64,000 nt of DNA, taken from Gaeumannomyces sp. JS-464. Its lineage: Eukaryota; Ascomycota; Sordariomycetes; Magnaporthales; Magnaporthaceae. Where the stretch lies: contig NGZR01000007.1 in assembly GCA_002197995.1 (NCBI GenBank), positions 2,376,399 through 2,440,398 on the forward strand, read 5' to 3'. The notes beneath the pieces were generated by a model. It searched no databases and had not been told where the DNA came from. It saw only the letters and a program-made list of their open reading frames with translations. How positions within the stretch are numbered: the stretch's first letter is position 1; each line of letters begins with the position of its first letter. Below, piece after piece: positions 54,870-64,000 of the stretch. Position numbers and translations under genes: made by a program.

Positions 54870-55600
54870 GGCTTTATATTTAACGTCGGTAAGTCGGGAT
54901 TTACCAGTCTTTACTTTTTAAAAGGCATACAACGTGTTAACGCTATTTAAGTTAAACATTAAGCTATATGTTACTATCCGGCGGCTAGCAAAATTAAACC
55001 CGAAGGCATACGAAAGTCGGGCCGCATTCCGGCACTTTTTGTTAGTAAGCAGGCAATCGGCAATAAGGCGTATAAAACGCTAAAATGTTAAAAGCGTTGC
55101 GAGTAGTAGTGATGCGGTCGGCTGGCAAAGTGCTGGAAAAAAGGTGAAGCTAAGCGGGGGGTTTTTAAAACCACCTTTAGGTCCACTAAAAAAAAGAAAA
55201 GTTTAAAGGTTAAAAAGCCTGGTTTAACCTGGTATGCTCTTATATATCGCGTATTAAAACGATAAGCTGCGCGGTTTGCTAACGTGGTGCAAGTCGAGCC
55301 GTTACGGTTACATTAACGAAATAAAACCGCGGGAAAACCTTATGCGTGCGATACCACTTATACATACGTATAGCCCGGCGTGTAACAAATAAAAGCGCGT
55401 GCTATTAAAGCAAATTTTGCGCGTGCGTGCTTAGCAAGCAAAGTGCGTGCTAAAACAAGCCAATTTTGCGCCGTGCGTATCGTTAGGATGCGGTCAACCG
55501 AAAAGTCGCGAATGTGGTAAAAAGGCGGCGGCCGGTGCCGTAATACTGGTGCTAAAAGGGTATGGTAAAAAGGGAAAAAGGAAAAGGGAAACGGCGGCCG
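54870..55600 (-). mobile_element. Mutated fragment with LINE-like 3' tail (copy C), minus orientation
   Basis: From 54870 the sequence repeats the LINE's 3' tail (TTTAACGTCGGTAAGTC and following about 200 bases), but further inside it does not match the LINE's RNase H end. Instead it matches, in inverse orientation, the block at 57000-57747 (for example AAGCTGCGCGGTTTGCTAA at about 55265). It is therefore a second member of a shorter element that shares only the tail with the LINE. It is full of C-to-T and G-to-A changes. Confidence 0.6.
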
Positions 55601-56999
55601 GGCCGGCTTTTCGTTTAAAATAGCTAACTATTTGCCGGCCAGCAGTTTTTTTATACGTTTAAATCGTTTCGGCGCGTATTAGGTATCCGCGAGGCGAAAA
55701 CGAAAGGAAGTTAAAAAGCGGTTTGGTAATGCGCGAAGGTTAAAGCAATTCGATTATTAAAGGTTTCGGCGCGCGCAAAGCGCGCTTTAAGCGATAAGGT
55801 GTAAGTTTTCCCTTTAATTAGCAATAGGCGCCCGCGTATTTTTGCCAGCTATTTTTTGCTTTTTTAACCTAGTTGCGTTACTAACGTCGTTATTAAAAAA
55901 AGTCGAAAAACGCGAGCAAAACAAACTAAATGGTTTGTTAATGCTTTAATAGTATTTTAAGCATTTTTTAATAAGTTATATATTAAAAATAACCGGGCTT
56001 TTTTAACGGCTATTAGTAGTAAGTTCGATAGGAAATTTTTTTTAAAGGAAAGTACAGGCGTAACACGATTAAAAAGGTAAGCTTTCCCCGTTTTTATTTA
56101 ATTCCTCGCTTAAATTTTAATTTAATTTTAAAGAATTTAAAAGGTTTTAAACAAGCAATTTGCTAGCGGGGATAAAAGGTTAAAAAAAGTTAAGCTAATT
56201 AATATAAACCGTTTGTAAAGTTTTAATAAAATTAGCAAACGGCCAGGTAATAACCAACTGCGGGGTTTTAAAAAAACCCGTGTTAAAACGGTTAATAATA
56301 ATTGCTAACCTAGGTTAATAAAAGCAACGGGGGGTAAAATCGCGTAAAGCAATGCTTTTTAAAGCTTAAAAAGAAAATAATAAGCTATTACAAGCGGTTT
56401 TAAATGCGAGAAAAATTATTTATAATAAAAAAACAAATGTTAACTTTAAAAAAAATGCTTTATATTGTATAATAATCTTTTTAAAAGCTTAAAAAATGCT
56501 TAAAAAAGCAAAATCTTTTTAAAATCCCCAGGTTAAAAAGCCCTGCTATATAAGCCACAAAGTGGCCCGTGCGGAATATGGGGTTACAAGGTACATAACC
56601 TCGGTTTTCGGGGTTTAAACCGCTAAAACTCCTTAAGCATTAATTTAAAACTTCGCCTTTTTACCGTTCCCCATAGGGGTTCGAGTGGGGTTTAATATGG
56701 GGTCCCCCGAACCTTCCCCGTATAATACAAGCAACTTTCTCCCGTTTACAAACTTCGCAGCATGGTGCACGGACCATATTGTTAAGGTTTAGGCGGGACT
56801 TCCGCTTGTAACCCTAATAGGCGCCCACAAACGAAAAATCTCTTTAACCTGCCGCTTTTAATCACCACCACTGCACGCAACGCCTCCCTTCGCGACACAT
56901 TTAATCGGCAGACCTTTTTTAACGAGTTTTCCATCGACCGCGGTAAAAATAAAGTCCGTTCGGTGGCTCGGCGCGCTTTCCGCATAAAGGCGCACAAAA
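55601..56999. other. AT-rich region inside the inverted repeat, no gene recognised
   Basis: Very A/T-rich sequence with runs such as TTAAAAAAG and no open frame. The composition changes abruptly to GC-rich near 56750. It probably consists of further mutated transposon DNA. Confidence 0.4.
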
Positions 57000-57747
57000 C
57001 AAGGCCCAGTTTCGCGCAGCGAGCCAGCGTGGCACCTTTCCCGCCGCCGGTATCCTTTTTACAGCACCTTCCCAGCATAACCCGGTACCGGCCGCCGCCT
57101 TCCCCCCCCCCCCCCCCCCCCCCCACTACACACGCGACTCCTCCTCGGTCGACCGCATCCCAACGATACGCACGGCGCAAGTTTGGCTTGCTTTAGCACG
57201 CATTTTGCCTGTTAAGCACGCACGCGTATTAATTGCTTTTAGCACGCGCTATACGACGGATTTGTTTGCCAACCGTGCAGTTGTCGACACGCCCGGCACC
57301 ACCTTTAGCAAACCGCGCAGCTTGTCGTTGGATACGCGATACCGACATATAAGGAGCACACCGGGTTGGAATTAGGCCTTCCAGCCCCCGAACTTTTTTT
57401 TTGGCCGGGTTTGGGGGGGACCGTTGCGATCCCTTCCGCTTACACCCGGCCTTGCACTTTCCCGGCACTTTGCCGGCCGACTGCTTTTTTTTACCACCAA
57501 TAGCAGCGCTTACAGCGCCCCGTTTATTCGCCCTTTTGCCGATTGCCCGCTCACCAACAAGGAGCGCCGGAATGCGGCCCGACCTTCGTGTACCTTCGGG
57601 TTTAATTTTGCTAGCCGCCGGATAGCAACATGCAGCCTAATGTTTAGCTTAGGTAGCGCTAGCACGTCGTATGCCCTAGGGAGGCAAGGACTGATAAATC
57701 CCGACCTACCGACGTTAAATATACTTACTCTCTCTCTCTCTCCCGTG
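57000..57747 (+). mobile_element. Shorter element with LINE-like 3' tail (copy D), plus orientation
   Basis: GC-rich counterpart of copy C. Its last 230 bases match the 3' tail of the LINE (CCGATTGCCCGCTCACCAAC through AGCTTAGGTAGCGCTAGCACGTC) and it ends with a CT repeat and CCCGTG at 57747, exactly as copy B does at the window end. It has no RT or RNase H, so it may be a non-autonomous element mobilised by the LINE, or a truncated relative. Copy B begins directly after it. Confidence 0.55.
57102..57124. repeat. Poly-C tract of 23 bases
   Basis: An uninterrupted run of 23 C residues within copy D. The matching place in copy C has no such run. Such tracts are commonly misassembled in length. 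Confidence 0.85.
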
Positions 57748-57889
57748 TGACACACCTTTCTCGAATTCACCAATTCTTGGCATTGCGCTGTTAGTGCACA
57801 CTGCCAAATTGCATACAAATCCTTAACACCCGCCAATTAGCGACCCAACACCAATAACCACGCCCGCCAACGGCGCTGGCGACGGCAAC

Positions 57890-60587
57890 ATGCCGTTGCC
57901 AACAGCCCCCCCTTCGGCCAATAGGGTGGCGCGCGCCCTCCTCGTCGGCCCAACGGCCCGGAGGAACGCGTCGCTGCCACCCGGGCCCCCCGCGCGTCAG
58001 CGCACCCGACCACGCCGTCCCCGTTGCGGAATTCGCAACACCCAACAGGGCCCGTTCAGGGCCAGGAAGGCACCCACGACGGCAGCACCGGCACAGGTGC
58101 CCCTTTCCTTTCTTTTCCCCTCCCTTCCCACCCCCGGCCTACGCGCCCACCCCTCGGGTCGGCTGCGGCGGCCGCGGAGGAAATTGTTGCGAGTTACAGC
58201 CGCAAGCAACAGCAAACGGCTTTAATTTGCACAACCCTCGCCCGCTTTATCGACGCCGGCATCGCTTCCCTCCCACTGGAGGCAATCCCCGAAGCCAACG
58301 GCTGGAAGGATTGTTTTATCGAATACGCCAAACAAGCCCTTTTCGGCCTGCCAACGCCGGCCCAAAGGGAAAGAAACCCCTACGGGGCCCCGGAACCTTA
58401 CGCGCCTAACCCGCAACGCCCGCCCCCGACCACTTACGCGGCGGCGGCCCGAACAGGGCTCCAGCAGCCCCAGCAACCCGCACAGGCTTTAAAAGACCGT
58501 GCACCCCGGGAGCCCCGCCCTCCCGCCCGGCCCAAAGCCGATTTCCGGGTTTTTGTTAGAATCCCGGAGGAAAAAAGGCTTGGGCCAACCAACAAACGGG
58601 CTTTAGTATTCGCAAAGCCCTTGCCGATAGCAGGGACCTGCCGTTTACGACAGCCGACGTCCCGGAAGCTTATCGAACCCCTACTGGGTTCGTGCTAAAA
58701 GCAAAAACGGCGGATATCCAAAGCCGGCTTTTGCAGCATCGATCCGAATTAGGCCGTTTATATAACGCCGAAAGGATCGAAAAGCCCGAAATCTGGTTTA
58801 ACTACGTGATTTCCGGATGCCCCACGTCCTTAACGAACGGCCTCGGACAAAGCGTCCCGGTATCGGAAGAGCTGGTTCGGGAGGAAGTCGAAGCCCAAAC
58901 AGGGCTAAAGCCAGTAAGCGTTAAGCCCTCCGGGGCCGGCGCTGATTACCAAGGGCGTATATCATGGATTATATCCTTTTACACGCGCGTAACCGGGTTC
59001 AGGCTTTGGGGGATTACGTCTTTTTCACGCCGCGTACAACGACACCCGCCGGTTACGCAACATACCCCCGGCTGCCACGGCTTTCACGTGGCTCGCAACT
59101 GTGCCCGGGCCGATAGGTGCCTCCGGTGCGGGAAAGTAAACGACGGCCGGCACGCATCGCCGTGCACGGCCCTTCCGCAATGCGCAAACTGTTCGGGCCC
59201 GTACCCAGCCGACCACCCGAACTGCCCTATAAAGCCTGTACGGGTAAACGGAGTGCTAAAGCATTTAACCCGTGGGGAAAAAGGCGCGGTTAGGAAATTA
59301 GGGGCACAAGCCTACCGGGCGGCGGTAAAAGAGGTGGAAGCCGCCGCTGCCGCCGCCACCGCCGCGGCCGCCGCGGCCGCCACCGCCAACGCCCTTCCTG
59401 CAACCGCGGTTACTACGGACAATTCCGTTGTAACCGTTACCGCTAATGCCAATCCCGCGGCCGGTACCGGTAACGCCGCTGCTTCCGTTACCCCCGCCGC
59501 CGCCGCCGTTCCTGCCGCTGCTGCCACCGCCGACGCTGCCGAGGTAAGCCCGGCAGATCCGCTGGCCCCCGAGGGCGCGGCCCGTACGGCCGGCAAGGGA
59601 AGGCACCCTGCCAAAAGGCTTAGGGTTAGTTCTAACAACCAATACGAAGTACTGGCGGATATGGAACTGGACCTCCCCGAGCCCGAAGGGGCTATCGAAA
59701 TAACCGGAAACCCCCTGGAGGAAACCGACGGTACCGCCGGCCAACAACCTCAGGGCCAAAGCCCCCAATACACCAACGCCGCTTTTACGTATGCCAGCAG
59801 CCAACCGGATACAAAAACGCATGGCAATAGGGCCCGGCGCCCGGGGCTTCGCCCCGAACGCCGTGCTTTAACCGCCGCCCAAGCGAACGTTCGACGTAGC
59901 TGGGAGGCGGGGGCTACTTTACTCCAACTATCTTGGAGCCAAAATATCGACGTGGTGCTAATGCAGGAGCCCCCTAGCGCGTGGAAAGGGAAGCTTATGC
60001 TTTGCACCCACCCGTCGTACGAGCTATTTACTCCGGTAGATAGCTGGCACGACCACCAAACCAGGCCTCGGGTAATAACTTACGTACGGAAGGACCCGGG
60101 GCTTCGGCCCGTAGCGGACCGGCCGGCAGGCAACACCCGGGACATCCTTTGGCTTACCGTCGCCAGGTGCACCTTCGTTAACGTATATAGGCCTCCAGGG
60201 GACCCTTCGGAACCCTCGTTGGACCTTTTACTACGTTGGCGCCCAACGGCAAAATGCATTATAGCTGGAGATTTTAACGCAGGGTCCCCGGCGTGGGATC
60301 CGGTTAAGGGTAATAGGAATAGGGGCCAGGATATAGCCCAATGGGCTAATACCTATAACCTCCTCCTACTTACCGACCCAGGCCAACCTACGCACAACGA
60401 CGGGGGCGTTTTGGATCTTACCTTTTCCAACGCCCCTTTAGCAACAGCGGAAATCGACCCTTCGCTAGCAACCGATTCGACCACCGCTCGATACGGATCG
60501 AAATTCCTAACCGCAATAACTTCGTTCCGGACTGCCGGCGTATTACGCTACCAAACGATAAACTACCGTTTTTCGCAAACGCGGTAG
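57890..60587 (+). pseudogene. LINE gag-like region with zinc knuckles joined to EEP endonuclease, one or two frame shifts
   Basis: The translation may begin at ATG 57890 or further inside; 58024-58698 is the first long frame (Ala/Pro/Gln-rich, then FRVFVRIPEEKRLG). Near 58605 the reading moves to another frame (LPFTTADVPEAYRTPTGFVL) that stays open from before 58692 to 60587. This second part contains the gag core (EIWFNYVISGCP), two Cys-His knuckles (CLRCGKVNDGRHASPC and CANCSGPYPADHPNC, 59120-59225), an Ala/Thr-rich linker and then, with no stop between, the endonuclease: QEPP (about 59965), NVYRPPGDPSEPS (about 60180), IIAGDFNAGSPAWDP (about 60260) and GVLDLTFSNAP (about 60410). At about 60490 one A is missing compared with copy A, which sends the frame to a stop at 60587. 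Confidence 0.8.
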
Positions 60588-60604
60588 CAACGGGGGCCGG
60601 CAAC

Positions 60605-63541
60605 TTGCCACCACTTACAAACCCAGGCACTGCGGAACACCTGGATAAAGCGGCCGAAGCATTAACAAACTTATTAAAAGATGCGTTAATGGCTTTCGGC
60701 CGGGGGCCTAAAGCCAAAAGAAAAGGCCAACCCTGGTGGAACGAAAAGTGCGCCAACGCCCAACGGGACCTTGCAAAAGCTATGGGAAACGGCGGGCCTT
60801 TTACGGCCGAAGCCCGTGCTTTAAAAGCAACGGTTCGGACGGCTAAAAGACAGCATTGGGCCAGCGTGCTGGAGGAAATGGATTCCCCGAAAGCGCTATA
60901 CCGTGCTGTAAAGTGGCATAAACTTACACCCGCTATACGGCTTCCCCCGTTAAATATTAACGGGGAGGTTATAATAGCCCCAGGGGATAAAGCGGAAGCA
61001 TTAGGCCGCAAGATCCTCCGTAGGTTTACGGCGGAGGACGACTTACAGGAGGACCCGTTACAGCAAAGGGCTACCCAAGGGACCGCACAACTCCCGTGGG
61101 ACCCCCACGTCCCTTTAGAGGAATGCCGGAAGTGCACCGTTGGCACGGCAAACACGGCCCCGGGCGTCGATTCCCTAACGGTTAAGCTACTTACAGCGGC
61201 GTGGCCGGCAATAGGGGAATACGTCAGGGCCCTTTTCGAGGCTTGCCTTAGGGCCGGGCACCACCCAGCCCCTTTCCGCACAGCGGAAGTGGTTATGCTG
61301 AAAAAGCCGAATAAAACGGATTTAACGGACCCAAAATCCTACCGCCCGATAGCTTTACTCCCGTGCTTAGGGAAAGGGCTGGAGCGGCTGGTGGCTTCGC
61401 GGATGGCATCCCTCGCATTACAACACGGGCTTATAGCCCCGCAACACGCCGGGGCTACCCCGAAAAAGGCCGCCATCGATTTAACGGCATGCGTGGCCCA
61501 CGAGGTGGAACGGGCCTTCCAAAAGCATAAAACGGCCGCCCTCGTTACCATGGATGTACAAGGGGCTTTCGACGCCGTACTTCGCCGGAGGCTCCTTCAA
61601 AGGCTTCTAAACCAAGGCTGGGATCCAACGTTAGTACGATGGGTATCATCTTTTGCAGGAAACAGGGTGGTTAAAGTGCGTTTGGAGGACGCCACGGCAC
61701 CCCCTTTTTCCCCGGACTGCGGGCTACCCCAAGGGTCACCGGCGTCACCGGTCCTATTTATGCTTTATATGGCCGAAATCCTACCCAAAGCAAAAGCGAT
61801 TAGGTACGGATACGCGGACGATATAGGCATTTGCGTAACGGGTAGCACTCCGGAGGAGTGCTCCCGTAAAGCAGGGGCTACGGTTACGGAAATCCTACGT
61901 TGGGGCAGGGCTAATAAGGTTGCTTTCGACCCGGGGAAGTGCGAGCTTATGCATTTTTCCAGACGGAGAAATCCCACAACCCCAGCGGTTACGGCGGAGG
62001 GCCTTACCATACAACAAGCTACAGGAGCTTTACGGTGGTTAGGGGTCCTTTTCGACCAAAGGCTTAATTTTAAAGCCCACGTGGAAAACAGGGCTGCAAA
62101 AGCCCAAAGCGTTGCCAACCACCTCCGAAGGCTTACGAATTCGATAGGGGGGATACCGGCACATTCGGTTTACAAAGCCGTCACAACGGTTATAATCCCT
62201 ACGGCTTTATACGGGGCCGAGGTATGGTATAGGGGTAAAACTAAACCACACCCGTACAAGCCGGCACAACAGCAAATTATCCGCCAAGGCCATTTAATCG
62301 ATCGGGTCGATAAAGCCTTAACCGCGTCCCTTAAGGCAGTGGTCCCAGCTTGGAAAACCACACCGATAAACGCATTGCATTACGAATCCGGCATCCCAGG
62401 CGCCCAGGCGCTTTTGGAACAAGCCCGCCTCCGTTTTGCGGCCCGTATAAATACGGTTCCGGAAGAACACCCCCTGGCCGCAGCGGCCAAGCCGGCCCTT
62501 AACGCCCGAGGGCCTAGGGCAGGCTTACCCGGCAGGCTTGCAACCTCCTTGCAAAGGACGGCCGGACTTCTTCCGGCTTGCACCCGCCCGGCCTACCTCC
62601 CTTATAAATATACGGGGCTTACGGTGGCCATACAAGAAAAGCAAGCAGCCGCTAAAGCATTTACGGCGTGGCTTTGCACCCTCCCACCCACCGACGTTAT
62701 AATATATAGCGACGGGTCCAAAGCAGAGAACGGAGCAGTTGGATACGGCTGGGTAATATACCAAGCCGGCCAACGCAAACTTTCCGGGCACGGCCGGCTG
62801 GCGCATCCCGCGGAAGTATTCGACGGCGAGGCGGAAGGGGCCCGGATGGGCCTCCGTAAAGCCGTTTGGAGCTTCCGCAATTGCACTTTCCACTTGTGCC
62901 TCGATAACACCTCGGCGGCCAACGGCTGTTTAAGCACGGCCCCTGATAGTTCACAAGGGGCCTTTAAAGAAATCCATTGCCTTATGGATAAACACCAGGT
63001 ATACGTACGCTGGTCCCCGGGCCATATGGGAATCCCCGGAAACGAAGAGGCAGACGCCGAAGCAAAGTTGGGATCGGCCCTGCCAATACCCCAACATTTT
63101 AAACCAACGGTGGCCGGAGTAAAGGCTTTAGCCCGGAAAACGGCCCGGGACGCCCGGAACGCATGGTTTAAGGACAACTTTCCGGATCGGTATAAGGCTA
63201 TAGGCCTCCCGCCGGCACCACAACATACGCCCGAAGCGTTGCAGCTGCACCGGAGGGTACTGCAACGGCTAATAGCCGCACGCACCGGTCACGGGGATTT
63301 CGACTGGTACCACCGAAAGTTCCAGCACGAAGACGATAACCCGTGCCGCTGCGGAAGAAACAAATCCCCTTCCCACCCTGTATTTTGCAGGTTGGCTAAA
63401 ACGGCAGAAAATAAATGGCCTATAGCGGACCCCTCCCCGGCTTCCGACAGGCCCGGATATTGGAAACGGCTACTTCAAAAGCCTTTCCTTTTTGCTTCGT
63501 TCGCCGAAGCTACCAATTATTACACTATCGCTGGACGATAA
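60605..63541 (+). CDS. LINE reverse transcriptase and RNase H (C-terminal part of the polyprotein)
   Basis: 978 codons open from 60605. This is the continuation of the endonuclease protein after the one-base shift near 60490, not an independent gene. The RT has the usual blocks: SYRPIALLPCLGKGLERL, VTMDVQGAFDAV with catalytic Asp, GLPQGSPASPVLF, and YADD at about residue 403. RNase H follows at about residues 697-830: IIYSDGSKAENG, FDGEAEGARMGL, LCLDNTSAANG and VRWSPGHMGIPGNEEADAEA, so all four acidic residues are present. A Cys-His element (CRCGRNKSPSHPVFC) near the C-terminus may bind nucleic acid. The product would copy the LINE RNA at a nicked target and remove the RNA strand. Catalytic residues are all intact, so only the upstream shift prevents a complete protein. 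Confidence 0.92.
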   Translation: MPPLTNPGTAEHLDKAAEALTNLLKDALMAFGRGPKAKRKGQPWWNEKCANAQRDLAKAMGNGGPFTAEARALKATVRTAKRQHWASVLEEMDSPKALYRAVKWHKLTPAIRLPPLNINGEVIIAPGDKAEALGRKILRRFTAEDDLQEDPLQQRATQGTAQLPWDPHVPLEECRKCTVGTANTAPGVDSLTVKLLTAAWPAIGEYVRALFEACLRAGHHPAPFRTAEVVMLKKPNKTDLTDPKSYRPIALLPCLGKGLERLVASRMASLALQHGLIAPQHAGATPKKAAIDLTACVAHEVERAFQKHKTAALVTMDVQGAFDAVLRRRLLQRLLNQGWDPTLVRWVSSFAGNRVVKVRLEDATAPPFSPDCGLPQGSPASPVLFMLYMAEILPKAKAIRYGYADDIGICVTGSTPEECSRKAGATVTEILRWGRANKVAFDPGKCELMHFSRRRNPTTPAVTAEGLTIQQATGALRWLGVLFDQRLNFKAHVENRAAKAQSVANHLRRLTNSIGGIPAHSVYKAVTTVIIPTALYGAEVWYRGKTKPHPYKPAQQQIIRQGHLIDRVDKALTASLKAVVPAWKTTPINALHYESGIPGAQALLEQARLRFAARINTVPEEHPLAAAAKPALNARGPRAGLPGRLATSLQRTAGLLPACTRPAYLPYKYTGLTVAIQEKQAAAKAFTAWLCTLPPTDVIIYSDGSKAENGAVGYGWVIYQAGQRKLSGHGRLAHPAEVFDGEAEGARMGLRKAVWSFRNCTFHLCLDNTSAANGCLSTAPDSSQGAFKEIHCLMDKHQVYVRWSPGHMGIPGNEEADAEAKLGSALPIPQHFKPTVAGVKALARKTARDARNAWFKDNFPDRYKAIGLPPAPQHTPEALQLHRRVLQRLIAARTGHGDFDWYHRKFQHEDDNPCRCGRNKSPSHPVFCRLAKTAENKWPIADPSPASDRPGYWKRLLQKPFLFASFAEATNYYTIAGR

Positions 63542-64000
63542 CAACAGGCCTAAAAAGCCCGCATACATCCTTTTCCTTGTTCTCCTACACCTTTTACCTT
63601 TTTCCTTTGTACCACCAGGACTAACAGTAGGCTCGTTGGTCCCCCGCACCTCCGGCCGGGCCCTGGGGGTCCCGAGGACCTTCCAGCCTAAAACCCGGCC
63701 CCACCCCTTTACCGGCATACTCGCCGGCCGAACGCACTACTACCACCCGCAGCGCTTTACAACGCCCTGGCGTATATATATACGCCCTACCGCCGATTGC
63801 CCGCTCACTAACAAGGAGCGCTGGAACGCGGCCCGACCTTCGTGTGCCTTCGGGTTTAATTCTGCTAGCCGCCGGATAGCAACATGTAGCCTAATGTTTA
63901 GCTTAGGTAGCGCTAGCACGTCATATGCCCCTTGGGAGGCAGGGACTGGTAGATCCCGACTTACTGACGTTAAATATACTCACTCACTCACTCTCCCGTG
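63542..64000 (+). other. LINE 3' untranslated region and tail
   Basis: About 460 bases from the RNase H stop to the window end. It contains a TATATATA stretch (63772-63782) and the tail segment shared by all four related copies in this window, ending in TCAC repeats and CTCTCCCGTG. The conserved tail is the likely RT recognition site. Confidence 0.75.

Larger units (their letters stand above)
57748..64000 (+). mobile_element. LINE-type (Tad-like) retrotransposon copy B, almost intact
   Basis: A non-LTR retrotransposon of about 6.25 kb on the plus strand, running from the DNA right after copy D to the end of the window, where the tail (TCAC repeats, then CTCTCCCGTG) seems to finish. It encodes, in order, a Pro/Ala-rich gag-like region with Cys-His knuckles, an EEP-type endonuclease, a reverse transcriptase and RNase H. 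That set, in fungi, is typical of the Tad clade. There are no long terminal repeats and no poly-A tail; the 3' end is a simple repeat. Copy A shows the same structure. Only about two single-base shifts (near 58605 and 60490) break the frame, so this is a young copy. Confidence 0.9.

Noticed and set aside
56660..56700. GGTTCGAGT string resembling a tRNA T arm
   Set aside because: No matching acceptor, D or anticodon arms can be folded around it.
59298..59822. Minus-strand Gly/Ser-rich frame within LINE copy B
   Set aside because: Shadow of the Ala/Thr-rich linker of the gag-endonuclease protein; no independent start signals.

Overview
The window is nuclear DNA of a filamentous ascomycete, most likely a sordariomycete. 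The genes are GC-rich with short GT-AG introns of about 50-90 nt. The families are typical of that group: a MscS channel with an EF-hand, a NACHT-ankyrin protein, a HET-domain protein, a fungal PARP, a CAO-2-like carotenoid oxygenase and a pisatin-demethylase-type P450. A base-composition break near 56.75 kb separates repeat-mutated, AT-rich transposon DNA from fresh GC-rich copies. The species cannot be named from the sequence.

Layout. 1-2466 (-): mechanosensitive channel, cut by the window edge. 4667-8367 (+): frame-broken NACHT/ankyrin gene. 8598-9329 (+): mitochondrial membrane protein. 9623-10693 (-): nucleoside diphosphate kinase in eight exons. 11764-14806 (+): ER glucosidase II alpha. 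16087-17076 (+): single-pass membrane protein with two in-frame amber codons. 18029-20358 (+): unrecognised protein. 20984-23563 (-): PARP. 24233-26170 (-): carotenoid oxygenase. 27.3-32.1 kb: three broken genes (ankyrin remnant, kelch protein, HET protein). 32216-33944 (-): P450. 35148-35250 (-): intron-containing tRNA-Leu(CAG). 35771-38004 (+): CAF-1 large subunit. 39008-40125 (-): secreted or anchored protein of unknown function. 44552-46760 (+): MFS transporter. From 47.06 kb to the end the DNA is transposon-derived.

The transposon block holds two full-length copies of one LINE-type retrotransposon, about 6.2 kb each, in inverted orientation. Copy A (minus, 47.06-53.28 kb) is heavily mutated by C-to-T and G-to-A transitions. 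Copy B (plus, 57.75-64.0 kb) is nearly intact, with EEP endonuclease, reverse transcriptase (YADD) and RNase H. Between them lie two shorter fragments, also inverted to each other, that share only the LINE's 3' tail. The whole 17 kb could fold as a nested hairpin.

The genes are mostly independent housekeeping or accessory functions; I see no biosynthetic cluster. Two features recur. First, many conserved genes carry exactly one frame-breaking base, at least three times in or beside a short G or C run. This points to assembly indel errors as strongly as to real pseudogenisation. Second, several genes carry in-frame stops that one C-to-T change would explain (CAG to TAG, CAA to TAA, CGA to TGA), as expected from RIP-like or deamination mutation near repeats.
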